The position numbers and the translations under genes are program-made. The notes beneath the pieces are model-generated. The model did no database searches. It was not told the DNA's origin and was given only the letters and a program-made list of their open reading frames with translations. Shown here in pieces: positions 27,228 through 40,400 of a stretch of 64,000 bases of DNA (positions within the stretch are counted from its first letter, which is position 1; each line of letters begins with the position of its first letter). Source of the stretch: Apostichopus japonicus (taxonomy: Eukaryota > Echinodermata > Holothuroidea > Aspidochirotida > Stichopodidae); assembly GCF_037975245.1 (NCBI RefSeq), contig NC_092568.1, forward strand, positions 126,001-190,000. The letters are read 5' to 3'.

Positions 27228-27295
27228 AAAATGTCGCCGCCCGGGACCGAACCATGCTACGAAAACAAACCGTTACAGTAGCATGACAAATTGAC
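27228..27295 (-). other. tRNA-like fragment followed by a T run
   Basis: Minus strand: GGTTCGGTCCC (B-box-like) is followed by GGGCGGCGACA, which resembles a tRNA 3' acceptor end, and then at once by eight T, as at a pol III terminator. Upstream, ATGCTAC and GTAGCAT can form a 7-bp stem. The 5' acceptor strand that would pair with CGGCGAC is missing, so this is a tRNA-derived SINE end or tRNA pseudogene, not a working tRNA. Confidence 0.4.
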
Positions 27296-27367
27296 CCCCT
27301 TTTCAACCGCATGCCAGACTCTCCTGCGACATTATTGGCACCACGACATGCATGCGACTATGACGAT

Positions 27368-27370
<3 letters not shown>

Positions 27371-27437
<67 letters not shown>
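27371..27437. repeat. (TA)n microsatellite
   Basis: 67 bp of uninterrupted AT dinucleotide. Confidence 0.95.
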
Positions 27438-27440
<3 letters not shown>

Positions 27441-28518
27441 GCACTGAATTACCAAACCAAATAAGCAGATATACTCGTAACGTTCAGTAAGTATGAATAT
27501 GATAGTTGATATGTACAGTCGAAACATTAGAGCAAGAACTCTGTCGTGGATCACTTGAAGTACGTACTCTTGAGGCAACAGTGCTACTGTTGAAAGTTCT
27601 CATGTAAAGATGCAACGAGGAATCAGTAAGCCCATTGGCTTTCTGTTTTTCCCCGAATTTTGGCGTAAGAATAACGATTTGTGCGTCATCTTGTGTCATA
27701 TAAGTGAAGATAAGTCCTTTTGGACTTGTGTTAACGAAAGCCTATTTTCAGTCAGATGAGCTACATGTGACAATATTACGCTTACATGCTGTGTTAAATG
27801 CAATATGTAGCCTTGATTTTAATTAAGAAAGAAAAAAATGTTTTTCAATTGATAATAGAGATTCCACGAATAACGTTGTAGTTCTTTGGTTTATAACAAG
27901 CCAAGTTAAATCATTTGGAATATTGAACAAGAAGAAGAATAAAGAAGAGAATTTTGGAAATTTCAACTCTGTGTGTGCGATATGAGAGACTGTGTCCGTG
28001 CGACGAATATGTCAATATAGAAACGATGAATTCACAAGTACCCACAAATTAATATTGGGTCAACATAGGTCTTACACCGCATGAGTGTCTGTATCAGTTT
28101 GGCCAATTCTTACTGTTGGTTAAGGTATAGTTCTCCAACAATTGTCGAGAAGCTCCATGATATTACAAGCACCATGTATGCTCTATGCATGTATCGTTCC
28201 GAATTCAAGTGTCATGTACGTAGGATTATAATGACGTCATCGGCGAATCTGACGCAGTGTCGATCGAGAACAGGAAGACACGTACCCGTAAACCGATGGT
28301 CGTAACTTTTCCAAGAAATTGAATCCGTGAAAATTTCTTATTATTTCCCAACAGCCCACATGTATCCTGCTGGCGTGCTAACCTTCGCAGCTGAGTTACT
28401 TTTTTTGAACTATTACTATTAAAATTAAAAACAAAATTAAAAAACAGTCGGATGAAAAGATGAATATAATGTTTAATATTAGAATATTTCTTGTTGACAA
28501 GGCTTCTCTTAGTCGAAA

Positions 28519-28562
28519 TTTAATAATAATAATAATAATAACAATAATAATAATAATAACAA
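28519..28562. repeat. (AAT)n microsatellite
   Basis: About 14 AAT units with two AAC interruptions. Confidence 0.9.
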
Positions 28563-31461
28563 TGACGTTATATTTTATAAAGCAATGGCATCCTTTCGGG
28601 TAGTGGTGTGAACATAATCAGCAGCAGGTATATACGGTATCATATCGAACAGAGGTTAATGTAGGGTAACATGGGTCGGGATCTGACATGTATGTGGGGT
28701 CACCAATAGTTCATATATAGTTATTTCACTTACGTACTCTGCGGTATGATCGCATTGCGTATTGGTCTATAAATAGAATAAATTTGTAATAATATACAAA
28801 CAAAAGAAAACTGATTATGCCACATGTGTGTCTGTTGGTAACCTGCAGTGTGATCACGTGTGTAATACAAAATGCACATGCGCACATGACGTCATTTTAG
28901 TATTGTTGTTTATAATGATACAAAGCGTCCTGTTTTAAAGGACATCATAGTGCGGCTGTCATGATAGGGTGGATATTGAGAACCAATTATTCCATTCTTT
29001 TCTTTTTCAAACAGGGACGCCGTCACAGTTTTAAGAGTGCAGGGTGTAAAGCCAGGAGTAAGGCCAAAGGTCCATGATGAAAATGATTGCTGCGATAGGT
29101 TGTGAGGGCCATGGACCCCGGCCCACCTGGTGCCAGAGCGCTGTTAAAGTTGCTGGTTATATGTGCAAGGTTGTGATAAGAATCTTTTTGTTGTTGTCCC
29201 TATAGTTAAGAAGTTGTTAATGAATTAACCCAACGGGGGGAGAGGGTGCGGGGCAGAATTGTAACGTTTTTTTTTTTGCTTTAAAGGGGTCCATACATTT
29301 GATATCATGCTACGTAGTTTCCCTATATAATTCAGTAACAGTGTAGTTCTTAATTGGTTTATTTATCACTTATCAAAGTCTTGGGACCACAAACGATTGA
29401 AACTATTATTCATTCAGCAATTCTCCCATGATGAAACTGCAGCTTGTAGTTGATTGATTTCAGTCAAAGGTACATCTACAAATGCAAATTCCGAATACGA
29501 GCACGAATAGAAAACATTCGTGTACATATCACTCAAGCCGAGTATACATTAGTGCATTAATGTATTAATCCATTAGTTCATTAGTGTTTAAGTGCATCAG
29601 TATACATTAGTACGCGTACATGAGTATACAATTCCACAAAGCATATAGTACGATCAGTACAGGGAGCTATGCTAGAGTATACGAGTAACAGAGTTTTAAG
29701 TCAGATTACAGCTGCACACTGGGTATAGACCATTCCATAATTAGAGTAATGTTTATAGCCTTCGACCGCCGTAATCGGCGGGAAATGTTACCCTAAGTTA
29801 CCCTAAATCTGCATGATGTTATATATAGGGACTGCGGAAAGTGACGTATTTAGTGTAAATATCAATTGAGCAATTAACTGCATGTAGGGGTCTACATGGT
29901 ATTGCATCATTTTGAAGTTGTTTAAGTCGGTTGTTTAAGTATTGAATCCTGTTTATTGAGAATAAACTTGAAAGCAGAAGAATTATATTCTTTGTAAATT
30001 AGTCAAGCGAGAACAGGAATACCACGTTAGGTAGACAAAATTCTGTTTATTTGCCACTTTGTATTGAATATGAAGTAATAGTACAATATATATTTTTTTT
30101 TCAAGAAACGAACTCTAACAGCAAGCAAAAAATTATATGGAACATGGATGCCATTAAAAAAAATTCTCCATGGATACCCGAGTATGTACTTGCGATATTT
30201 GATTATATAAGATGCCATGACCATTCTAAAAAACTTGGAAAAGAAGCAACAATATAGGCCTACTATATTGCTTAATTCCTTACAGTGGCTGAGACAAACA
30301 CACACACGCACATACACACACACTTGAACAAGTTAAAAAATATGACATCATCGAACCACTTTTGCTTCACGTTTTTTTTTCTTTTAGTTTAGTTTTAGTT
30401 TGGTAGAAAAAAAAAGGATCATGAGGGATACTCAAGTCCCCATCAAGGACCCTATAGGAGAGGGGACAAACTGAAGACACAAACACTCAGACCCGATTAC
30501 AATGCTTAAAGTGCCTGTCCAAAGCATTCTTAAACCCATTTCACACTACTTGCAAGTATACATTCACAACCCTATTAAAAAAAAGTTCTGCCGAATATTA
30601 ATCCTACTTTGTGACTTTTGGAGGTTAAGACAATGACCTCTGATTACAACTACTAGTTTTCTTGACTTATCACACCGTTTATTTTCTGTAGTGCATAAAA
30701 GATGGTATTTTATTAATGCTGAATCTGAAATGTTGAACTTCGTTATATGACCTTATGATGGCATTGGTCTTAGTGTAAACAATGTTAACATTCTTCCTTA
30801 TTGAAACAAAAAAATATGAAAAAGAAAAGCAACGACTAAAGAAGAGGGGTTTCAGATTTTAGGGGCGCATCATAATTTAAAAAAAAAAAGTGATCAGTTT
30901 CCATACAAGAGTTTTAAACTAAGATATCTTCCAAACGAAACAAGATTTTGTTTGTAGGAGCTGTTCTTCACAAAGATCTCTATATTTTTATTATATTGGT
31001 GTTTTGGCTATTTATCACCTTTAAAGATATGACGCACAAATATAATAAGAAGCAATGTTTCCGAAGAAGGAAGTACGTCAGTATAAACCCAAAGACTGAT
31101 TGCATGACAGCGACAGGACAGAACCGTAGATAATCATAGCTCTGAGCCAGGGACGTATAGTATGTTTTACACAGTACAAAAAGGCTTTGTCATACAGATT
31201 GTACAAGTATACGTGGCAAGCGGTTATCCCCCTGTGTGATGAAATGAAAAAATTCATTCTCTCGAATGAGGAACACGTGACATCATCATCATCATCATCA
31301 TCATATTTATATTTATTATTTGTTTTCGTGAATGGTCCTGTTTAAATCATTTCCAGACGTTGAGTAATCAAACATCATCATTATTATTAAGGTGTACCGA
31401 TGATGACATGGTATTGGAAAGGAGGTCTTTCTGTAGTGCGTTGCGGGCAATGTTTTCATGT

Positions 31462-31733
<272 letters not shown>

Positions 31734-32599
31734 ATCACAAATAATTCCGAGTTGGCTAGCGTCATCTATCTATATATTGCAAGTCATTCCATGTAAAATA
31801 GTTACAGATCATTTTATTCTCAAGTGCAGGAATTTCAAAATTCGATTACAAACGTGACCAAGGCGTGAATAAATGCCTGTATACCGGTGAATCAAACCGG
31901 CTCATACGGTGCACCCTATTATACATGTCGTCTATTTTTATTTTTGCCTTGAAACACTTTTTCACACTCAATTATATGTTCATCGTAGAAGGTGTGAATC
32001 CCACACAAAATTCTCGGCATGCGTTATTTCTCAGTGAGCATGCGCAAGAGTTAAGAATTGATTTCGTCATATAGGCCATACCTATAGCCTACCAGAGGAT
32101 CTATGATAGAGCGGGCCAAATCGTTGTTCCCGCTCAAACTATGTGTACGTGCAACAATAAACTGACTCTCCCCTAGGCTCCACCTCTCCGCAACCACCGG
32201 GCCCTACCTCCAACCAATAAACATTTAAACGATAAATGTGAGCCTCTTCTAAAATACATATACATACTAATGTTAGAAACTATAGGTACGGTAAACGTAT
32301 TCGGTATACCCGCACGATGAGGATGGTGGCCCTCTATAGAAACCCACCCAATCCCCAAATCGTTCTACCATTTTTGGACCAGAAGTCACTCCTGAAGATT
32401 ATAGAAGCAAACATGAAAACAATACAAACGTCTTGTCCCTGGTTGGTTGTCGTCAACACCACCTCTCAAGAACCCCCCTAGCTCCCCCTCTCAGTTACTC
32501 AACGATATGAAAAAATAATATCACAAATACCAAGTATTTTCTTATATATTATGTACCACCAATGCACGGTACGTATATTGAACACACAAGTTTTCACAT

Positions 32600-32648
32600 G
32601 TCTAAACCAGGGAGTTGTTCCATAACAACCGTCCCTGCAGTCTAAACT
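32600..32648. mobile_element. Palindromic mini-insertion, copy 2
   Basis: The core at 32609-32636 has arm AGGGAGTTGTT, loop CCAT and arm AACAACCGTCCCT, which has two extra bases. GCA follows. The flanking direct repeats are GTCTAAACC (32600-32608) and GTCTAAACT (32640-32648), 8 of 9 identical. The small insertions in the right half look like later mutation or an imprecise event. Confidence 0.75.
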
Positions 32649-34269
32649 ATACATTATACAGAACCGTTTGTACGCGGTACGAATACGCACTGTACCTAGA
32701 CGTACAGTGCATGTATATAAGGGGTAAGCAATTTATATATTAGTACAGTTAACGAACAATAAACCTTCTAATAATACCTGCATTGTGCCATTATGTATTT
32801 GGAGGTGTGGTTCGTGTATCATGCACACGTGTCATGTACTGCCTTGCTTTACAGGCTTATGTATTTTATTTGAATTGGGTATGCTTCACAATGCGTCATT
32901 GTTAACGTTAACCTTGCATTTTGAAATAATTTGAAACAACCGAAATATGGGCCCTGTATGGTAACTTCCTTGTATATGCTGGCGACACATAAAAGAAAAT
33001 ATATATTGTGTTATGCTATTTGTATTTCTCGTAATATTTCCAGGGGTATATGGCACGATATTTCAGGGTGTGGGTACATGGAGGGTGAAGAAAGGGGTCC
33101 ACGTCAACTGGGTGTAGGGTCAGATTATACGCAATGATTCGTGTGTGTCTTAATCATATTCAGAGAAATTGGCATGTTTGCAAGCTTTTCATCATGGGGC
33201 ATGGCCCCCTATTGGGGCGGAAGATTGGGGTATACGTAAACCAAGAAAATATGTTATGATTGATCAGTTTAATCACTGACCGAGACTAGTTTTGTTTAGA
33301 CACTATAGTTGTCCAAATCTACAAACCTGTCGTTTTCAGTAACAAGAAGTACTTGCCTTTACATATAAGTCATCCAGGTCCTCCCTTAAACGTAGGATTT
33401 CTAAAATTTATATTTAACTATATTCAAGGTCATTTATTTGAAGACAATAGTGGAGCGTGTGTCGAGTGAGTTGGGCTTTTAAAACAGTTGACAGAGTGAA
33501 CCTATCCTTGCACATTTACCGTGCATCTTGCATTATTGACGATGATTTTTTAGTCATAGAAAATATCTCTAAGGTCTAAAATGTTCATCCGTTATTCGAA
33601 GCTATTTCGATATTTAAAAAACAAAAGCATTAGCTGAACTCGTATAATGAAGTCAAACTCAGAAAGTTTGGAAATTTGACGGTTTATACTTTATCTGTGA
33701 TTAATAAGGCTACTGAAATAAATTTGAAAAATGCATTGGCGGAGAACAATTGGAAACGGAATGGAATGATGAATTAAATTTCCCCATTACTGCATTAATT
33801 GATAAAGCAGCTGGTCTTTGTCTTAGTTTGATCATATTACAATCTGGAAGAAAAATGGCAAACAGGGACCTGACACAAGTTTGAGATTGGACGGGGGATG
33901 GGGGATGGGTGAAGGAGTTATAGCAATGTTCGGTGGGGGGGGGGGACTATTGCTGCCAGTGACAGCATCATGCCCGTAGAAAATCATTGTTGTAAAAGTT
34001 ATGTGGCATTATGGACCTCGCCCTTCCCATCCCCCTATACCCCCTCCCCTACTCCCTGTTTCAGACCCATGCGTTATTGAGATACAATCAATGAGCGCAC
34101 GATAACAATTACGACTGCAAGCAGACATTTAATCAACCGAAAGAGATTTATTATTAACAACATAAGGTAAATGCATAGTAACAGTCAAGCACGAATAAAC
34201 GCGAAGGACCCTGGTCTTTTCTTTCTTCTGAGGCGACCCATGCAGTCGGATTGACTCAACACCGTTGAG

Positions 34270-34330
34270 TTATATATATATATATATATTACCGTACGTT
34301 ATATATATATATTTATTACGTTATATATAC

Positions 34331-34421
<91 letters not shown>
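34270..34421. repeat. (TA)n microsatellite block
   Basis: Two TA tracts separated by short unique sequence (ACCGTACG, TTTATTACG), the second over 90 bp. One interruption reads TACATATATA...TGTA, itself symmetrical. Confidence 0.93.
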
Positions 34422-37371
34422 GGTGACTCATGCTCAATCTTCAAGAATACATTTACTGCCATACTTAAAGGAGTTTCCTCGCTGAACGTGTCTATAGTAG
34501 TAAACTTTAACACTCGCAAGAGGACTTCAAGAGGGGTATAATAACCTACTGGAAAAAAATACTCAGTTTGAAAACTCTGACATGCTAAAAATTGCAACTC
34601 TATACGGTTATGGACTTTCCAACGCTGCCCAGTCGTATGGATGTTAGCTGTATATATAATTACATCCATATATGGATATATTAACATAAAACTTAAGATG
34701 CATGTTACCCTATTCGGTAAACATGGGGGGGGGGGGTGGAAAACGGAAAAAAGGTGACTTTGTAAAATATTCCCATGTTTTCACATGTATAATATTTTCA
34801 TTTCAAATCTTCCTTTAAACACGTTCCTTCTTTCCAGCATATCTCAATTCCTTCCCATCATGTCTCCTTAAAACTCTACATCAAATTTCAAAGTTCGTTG
34901 CCATTACGCAGTTGCATGGATATTCTCACCCGCAGATGACGTCACAAGCTGTCTTAGCACATAAAACTGACTGTGTGTAGTATAAAGTCGAATGTCATTC
35001 CGTTACCAAATTTTAGAACTTTCTTTGGTTTGCATGTTGAAGTGTATGTGGTGTGAAAATCAGAGCAAATTATAGGCAGCATTAGACATTTTTAGCCCTT
35101 CAAAGCTCAACGTTTAGGAAGCAAAGAAACTTTTTTTTCAGTTTTTTTCATTTGGACTCTCGTTGCTAGAAACCTGCATGGTGATAGTACGGAAAAATAT
35201 ATGTGCCATGAAAGTCATACATGCACAGCTACCGAGTGAGGGATCGTTTTTACCTATACTTTTACAAGGTAGTTTACACCATGGAGGTCTGTTTTTACTT
35301 CCATGGTTACACCACATCGTCAAATGGACGAGTCATTACCGGGTGGGGGGGGGGGATTATATGAGGTTATTTCTAAGTTATCTTAACTGGAAATGAAATT
35401 TTACGACTGAGCTGCTTTTGAAAGTTATCGTCACTACTATCAAAACAAGTCATTCCTCTTTACTTAGTTTCACGATGCTCTCGTAAGGCAAATCTGTTGC
35501 TTTCAATTTGTACTATATAGAAGTACCTCTTCCGTATTTCCTCTGTAGAGTTACGATGTCTACATCATGATCAGGGTATAAGGGTCATCGTCCTTTGAGT
35601 ATAATAAGGTATAATTCAACTTTCGTGCCCTTGCGTGACAAACTTTCGAAAACATTGTGATAGTTCTTTTACCGTTTTCACTTTCCTATTTGACTTACAC
35701 AGCTGTATACTTTACATTTCATAGTCCTGGAGTGCAAACTGAAATCTGTCGGATTAACCGGAAAATATCTTTTTTCAAACACACAATTTGAGAAACAGGA
35801 TGAAGGAACGGGATATCACAAGATGGGAATAGTTCACTTTTATGACTTGACACAACATAGGGATAACCATGGAGGTAAAAACAGACTAAACCGACCACCC
35901 CAACCCGCCTACCCAGTCGACTCCTTGCTAGAGACTATTTGCAAATGGGGGGTGGGGGTGGAGGGAGGGGGAGTAGGAGGAAGGGAGAAAAGGATTTACC
36001 CAGATCATCGTCAGTGCGCTCTCACTTTATACCAATATCATTATGGCAAGCGAATACAATAGCAGTAACATAATCCGCAGAGATTATGAAAATGTTATAA
36101 CGGATTGAGGAGGAGAAGGGGTGGGCGGGAAGGGGAGGGGAAGGAGGGGTTGAGAGTTGAACGGGATAACGTTTTGGAAATATAAAATACCTCCTGAAAT
36201 ATATATGTGCTTTAGAAAGCTTCTTCGATTTTCAGATTTAGATCATTAATAGGTTTGCCAGTCCGTTCTTCATCTCAATTTACAAGGAACCATTTCAGTT
36301 TGAGATCAAACGAAAATGGGCGAGAAGTTTTGTGGGGGCCGGCCGCTTCGGCCCTTGCGGTCCTCTCCGTTGACCGTAACGACTCTAAGCATGTACAACT
36401 GTATTATTGCGTACACCGCCGATGAAACCATTGCCGAATTGCAAGTTACATTGTATTCACTATTTTCAGAAAGTAGAAAACACTAAAACTTGATGTCAGT
36501 GATTAACAAATTCTCCCCATTCAAAACACAAGTAGTCACGTGATTATCACGATGTTACGTCATGATCGTGTGTATCCATACCGTAAGTTAGAGGGATATG
36601 AAACACACAGACAAAACGTTTATGACGAAATTCACTTTGAAAAGTATCCTTATAGCACAAAAGTCCACCCCAATGGATTAACCCCCCCCCCCCCCCCCAT
36701 TACCATGTCTAATCCACTTACACTGGGACTGATGTGGCCACTGGTTTGATGATCATGATCTAATGCTTATGCATAATTCATTCGCACTTCTGCACCCCTC
36801 CCCTCCCCTTACGTGGAGACCACGTGATTTTAGCGAGGGTGTGCATAATGAGTATTGTGTAATGGAAAAATGGAGTCGAAAAACCGGACACTTCATCACC
36901 AACTGATACACTTAACCCCCTCCCCCCATTACCCTTAAATATTGGACTGTTACCATGATATCATGACGATGGTACATCTATGGTGGTCAAGGCATAGAAA
37001 TTGTTGGAAGGGATATTTACCCTCGCCCCCGTCCCTTCCCCTCACCGTCCCCTCCCCCCCCCCCAAGCACGTACTCACTTACACACACAATAAAGTTTAT
37101 CAAAAAGGAAACAATGGGGATGGAAGAAAATATCTAACATGCTGTAGCTGTCGGGTTCTTCCAGGGGACCAAATCAGGGTTCTCACTTCTTGAGGGAGCC
37201 ATCAACCCCCAACGAATTACAATACTGTACATCACCCACCCACCCACTCAAGTAGTGATAAGATTCTGTTGAAAAGGGAATATACTAACCACATTATCAG
37301 TTTGAAGGAATGTTACCCAAGCTATAACCTTGAACAAGTGACCGCTAACAGGAAGCGACTGCTCTGGTGAC

Positions 37372-37490
37372 TTTTCAACCCCTGCCACCTTTCAACCCCT
37401 GTCACCTTTCAACCCCTGCCACCTTTCAACCCCTGTCACCTTTCAACCCCTGCCACCTTTCAACCCCTGTCACCTTTCAACCCCTGTCAC
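37372..37490. repeat. 17-bp minisatellite
   Basis: Seven tandem copies of CTTTCAACCCCTGYCAC. The Y position alternates C,T,C,T,C,T and then T in the last copy, so the array expanded as a 34-bp dimer. The open frame through it is an artefact, since a 17-bp unit shifts frame every copy. Confidence 0.95.
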
Positions 37491-40400
37491 CTTCCATCGA
37501 GAACTTGACTACTTCATTAATACACAACAAGATCTTAACCAAACTGCCGAGAAACCTTAACATATATAATATATAACCACTGCTAAGTATAAGAAAAACT
37601 CTAAGGAAATTGGAAGCATATATTATCCGCATTCGAAAAAAAGTATGAAACAAATGACTAAGGTTCACAAGTATTTCTATAATGACTATATTTAACGTGC
37701 TTTCGCAATTTTGATTTAAGAAAAGTCAATCTAGTAATCAGCCTTCCCGTGAAAGAAATCTTTCCAAAAAGTAATAGTACTTTTCCGGATATGCTTAGTA
37801 ACACGATCATAGTTTCGTTATCAGTCACGTTTGTACCGGTCTGATTGGATGATATAGCCCACGTGGTTATTCTCGTGATACGTGATTGGATTTCAGGTAA
37901 CGACGTTGCATCGACTGTAGAAGAAAGTTTCTAATCAGCTGATCTGCAGTGCGATTGGATGACGTCACATTTGATGTTATTCGACACTATCACCTAATGA
38001 AACTGGCGGTATTGAATTTCAGTATATCCTCCGATGAGTGCATGGTTATAGTGGTATCATAGTTATCATATTTTTTTGTGGAAATGTTGAGGGCATTGCT
38101 TGGTCAAAGCATGGAGGTAAAACAGAAGTGTATGAGCCAATATACGTGCTGTTTGCCGCAAGGCTCTCTCTATGGTTTGCAAGGTTTCGGAAATTTGAAT
38201 TTTGTGTTAGAGCTAAATCCATTACATTGTATGACATCATAAAGACACGTGATCAGTAGCCATTACGTATACATACCGGTAACCGGTTATAGGGTTATAC
38301 CTATAGTATCAAATATCTTCAAAATGATTCCGGATTTTTTTTTTTTTTTTTTTTTTGTCATTCATATATGGATTGGGCACCATTTCAAAATTAATTACAG
38401 GCAATGATAGTCGACCATAGGATGCTCAAATCTCGAACATTAAGAACGTATTTCGTAAATAATATATCTTCATAAAAAAATAGTAATGAATACAATGTAC
38501 GACGAGGTATTATTTAGCCGTATATAGTTGTTAAAGTATTGTTCCCCCAACCCCCCCCCCCCCCCACAAACGATACCTATGAATATACGGTAGGTCTTGT
38601 ATGAATTACGTTCAGTATATTAAATAACTCGTTGCATGTCTTTGATAATGTCCATGCAAGTATACAAAGATAACAATGGCTGTCTATTGTATCCAATGGT
38701 CAGTGCCCCCCCCCCCCGCTCGCCCCTCACACCCCCGCCCCGTATACCTCTCCATTTTAATGGTATAGGATATGTTGACGCTCATTACTTTTGTGTGTCA
38801 TGCATGTGTTGCCTGTTACCAGTATAAGCCTATTATGTAACCCTATACGTATATAAACTATCATGTTCTCCCGTCACACAGATATTACTTCAATGCTAAT
38901 AATACTCATGACAAAGACTAAACATATACACGAGTTAGGAGGACGTCGACCGCTTAATCAGTTCCATGAACTTTTCAAAACATGTTGCGTTCATTATCTC
39001 GACCAACGTTAGATTTCTTTGTGCATGTTTTACTTTTGAAATCGATGTCAGGCTCATACCATTTTTGATTCCCTCATTCAGTGTAATGAAACTAATTTGA
39101 ATGCGGACTCACGGATTCATTATAATCACACAATCCAACCTCCAACTGGTGAAGTTTAACGAAAAAACGATTTGTAAATCTCGAAAGTAAAGCACTTTAA
39201 AATTTTAATCGAAAGTCACTTCTTACTAACTTTCTTGAAGAGGGTTCGGTGGCAAGAGTAACTCAACGAACCCGATGGTCATTGACCTCCAGGCGGGGGT
39301 TTCATGACCTGTCCAACACAAGTGAATCAACTTGATTTCAGTTAACTAAGTGTCTATAAAGGTTTTACTTTTGAAACCAAATGTTGGCTCTATATTAGTC
39401 AGTATTTCTTTCATGAATGTAGTGAAAGTATTTTGGATGTTGGTCATTATTACGTTGGTCATTTCTGTTCAGTTTGGTCTTGTAAATACATCACAGACTG
39501 TCATATTTCTATTTGCGGTAACTGGTAAGGGTAATGGAGGCCAGGATTTGTGGCGAGGGTGATCATGGGGGGGGGGGGGTGAGTAATATGCTATGTCCGG
39601 TACAACAGGTTTCAGAAACTTTAACGAGAGATATATTTTTGACTTCGGCAATGAGCCGGGGCAGGGGTGGGGCTTATATTGCTCTTTGACCCTCCACATT
39701 TCTTGACCTTCACGGTGTAACATTCGTTACATATTAACAAAGCGGTAAGCTGAAATTCTAATTCAAACATACGATTTGATGGTAGATTTTAATTTAGAGA
39801 AAGTTTGCTTACGATATGAATGAGCGGCCACCTTTAGACTCTTAATTGACCTATTTCTTCAATTCAAGGAAGCAACTTTTTGAGTCGATTTTAACAAAAT
39901 TTTTGAATATAAAATGTTGATATTAAAATCTTATTTAAATGCAAGTTGTTAACTTGACTATATGATATATTATTTTCAAGTAAATGTGAGAAATGACCAC
40001 CAAAAAAAATAAATCGATTCACCCTTTGTATGTGAGTGATTAATACTGTATACAAAGTTGTCTTTGTAATAGTTTCAAAGTCAAACGTTGGTCAGTCTTG
40101 TAGTACGGGAACTGATATAGGCTTCCTCGAAGCATGATGTCATTGACCTCAACTTTACAACATCTGTTGACCGTGACAAATATTTGTCCTGTTTCAACAC
40201 AATGCGCGGCACTAATTAACGAAACAAGTATCTTGTTTCATTATCGTTTTACATAATATCGCAAATTTGGGATGGACTCGGGGAATTCTCTATTTGTGCG
40301 TGCGCGTGTTTATGTCCTATGGAGACTTCAGAATTGTTTCGATTTTGCTGTCATTCCTTAATACAGTTGAGGCACTGAAAGATCGTTGAACTTCTACCAA

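Noticed and set aside
37367-37576. Open frame with FNPCHLSTPATFQPL-type repeats
   Set aside because: The 17-bp tandem unit has no stop in any of the three frames it passes through, so the open frame follows from the repeat and not from coding.
38038-38259. 73-codon open frame on the plus strand
   Set aside because: It shows some hydrophobic character but no recognisable domain, no good start context and no adjoining exon. Not enough to call a gene.
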